Shown: positions 7,937 through 8,706 of the stretch, in pieces
Position numbering within the stretch: the first letter of the stretch is position 1
Layout: each line of letters starts with the position of its first letter
DNA from: Flavobacteriaceae bacterium
GTDB lineage: Bacteria; Bacteroidota; Bacteroidia; Flavobacteriales; Flavobacteriaceae
Length of the DNA: 8,706 nt
NCBI GenBank assembly: GCA_015488935.1
Contig: WFMU01000107.1
Location: forward strand, 1 to 8,706
Reading direction: 5' to 3'
Translations under genes and position numbers: made by a program
The notes under the pieces: model-generated
Told to the model about the DNA's origin: nothing
Seen by the model: the letters and a program-made list of their open reading frames with translations, nothing else
The model's database searches: none

Positions 7937-8473
7937 TTATCTTTTCATAAAAGTTTCTTCGTAGTTATTTGTAGCCAAATAATCTTCTTTTAAGGTTTTT
8001 AAATACGAAATTACCTTTTCTTTATTTTTATAATTTGATGCTAAACAATCCAAACTATCTGCGCTTGTAATGGTTATAACAATATACCAATCTCCTTTTC
8101 GTGAAGTATAAAAATTTTCTAATAATGGGTCTTGCGATTTTACGGCTAAATCTGTTGCTATTGGTACCAAATTTAAAGTTTTGGTTGTTCTTTCTACTTC
8201 GTAAAAGGCTAAATAATAGGCTTTATTATTAATTTTAAAAGGGTTGTAATTTTCTGATGTTTGATTTTCAAATCCTAATTTTGCTTCTATATACTGGTAA
8301 AATTCATTTGCATCTTTTGGATCTTTAAAAACGAAAGCGTTTTGATTTGGTAGATTGCGCTTAAATTTCTTTGCTTTAGTTATTTTATAATTTTCAATTT
8401 TTGGCGCTACTTTTAATGGTATGCACGAGTAAAATAGCGTTATTATTAATAGGATTTGTAAGTATTTCATCAT
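7937..8473 (-). CDS. Small predicted lipoprotein of unknown function
   Basis: This 178-residue protein (177 if the second ATG, at 8470, is used) starts with a lipoprotein-type signal: a short hydrophobic stretch ending LFYSC, with the lipid-accepting Cys at residue 17. The -3 and -2 positions (Phe, Tyr) are less typical than Leu and Ala. No acidic surface-export signal follows the Cys (CIPLKVAPK), so a periplasm-facing membrane anchor is more likely than surface display; that is inference. The mature part is soluble, Lys-rich and mixed alpha/beta in appearance, with landmarks AFVFKDPKDANEFYQYIE, YYLAFYEVERTTKTLNL, WYIVITI and a second Cys in DCLASN. It resembles Flavobacteriaceae hypothetical proteins I recall only loosely, and I assign no domain family. 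It is tail-to-tail with the transglycosylase gene, 47 bp apart, so the two are not co-transcribed. No consensus promoter is apparent upstream. Confidence 0.82.
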   Translation of the reverse strand: MMKYLQILLIITLFYSCIPLKVAPKIENYKITKAKKFKRNLPNQNAFVFKDPKDANEFYQYIEAKLGFENQTSENYNPFKINNKAYYLAFYEVERTTKTLNLVPIATDLAVKSQDPLLENFYTSRKGDWYIVITITSADSLDCLASNYKNKEKVISYLKTLKEDYLATNNYEETFMKR

Positions 8474-8706
8474 AAAATTTTAAGTTGTATTTTATGTACA
8501 ATAATTATGCCTAAAATTTCTTTTTATAAAAAAATACTTTGTAGGATTTGAATTTTCTGTTTTTCAGGTTCCATCCATTTTAAATCGCACGTAAAACCTC
8601 TAAAGCCTTTGTAACACTATATAACCACTTTATACAAACAGAATTAAATAAATCTACTACTTGCTCAGGAATTTTATAAAAAATTTAATTACTTTTTGTG
8701 TAAAGT
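8474..8706. other. Non-coding right end with a possible degenerate coding relic
   Basis: No intact gene is visible in these 233 bases. The stretch next to the lipoprotein start (about 8474-8560) is very AT-rich and would have to hold its promoter, but I found no clear TTG...TANNTTTG pair. Further right, minus-strand 8684-8580 reads 34 open codons with protein-like composition (KIPEQVVDLFNSVC, then KWLYSVTKALEVLRAI) ending in TAA. It has no in-frame ATG and a TAA directly upstream. It may be the decayed tail of a former gene or plain chance. No tRNA, repeat or terminator was recognised. Confidence 0.35.

Noticed and set aside
7919..7937. Small hairpin (aaaact ... agtttt, 7-nt loop) between the convergent genes as a bidirectional terminator
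   Set aside because: The stem is only 6 bp, nearly all A-T, lacks a solid T run on either side and overlaps the lipoprotein stop codon, so it is too weak to call.

Overview
This window looks like chromosomal DNA from a marine or environmental member of the Flavobacteriaceae (Bacteroidota). It is AT-rich, the starts lack Shine-Dalgarno sequences, and the upstream regions hold near-consensus Bacteroidota promoter elements (TTG/TTTG about 18-20 bp before TANNTTTG). The protein types also fit: a giant secreted adhesin built from PKD-like/Ig-like modules, a TonB-dependent receptor with an N-terminal carboxypeptidase-regulatory-like domain, and an MltD-type transglycosylase. The assignment rests on these features; no rRNA or other marker gene is present.

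Layout, left to right. Positions 1-3377 (minus strand) hold the N-terminal 1125 codons of a very large secreted protein whose 3' end lies beyond the left edge. It has a signal peptide, a conserved N-terminal head domain and at least eight tandem Ig/PKD-like modules, the last three forming a clear tandem repeat. Because it runs off the edge it is easy to miss, and several shorter plus-strand open frames in this stretch are its shadows. Positions 3378-3631 are an intergenic gap with a strong intrinsic terminator (3536-3585) for the gene to its right, plus an AT-rich palindromic leader in front of the adhesin. Positions 3632-6265 (minus) encode an 877-residue TonB-dependent receptor. A 175-bp divergent region (6266-6440) separates it from a plus-strand 482-residue MltD-like lytic transglycosylase with a C-terminal LysM domain (6441-7889). 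Converging on this, 7937-8473 (minus) encodes a small predicted lipoprotein of unknown function. Positions 8474-8706 contain no intact gene, only a short minus-strand relic-like open stretch.

All four proteins are predicted to leave the cytoplasm: a surface adhesin (probably type IX secreted), an outer-membrane transporter, a periplasmic peptidoglycan-cleaving enzyme and a lipoprotein. They share an envelope theme, but each appears to have its own transcription unit, and nothing in the sequence proves they act as one system. I see no mobile element, CRISPR array, tRNA or rRNA. The window looks mostly like ordinary core or surface-protein DNA. The items most worth a second look are an EF-hand/dockerin-like calcium loop inside the adhesin head domain, the facing promoter candidates between the receptor and transglycosylase genes, and the relic-like reading frame at the right end.
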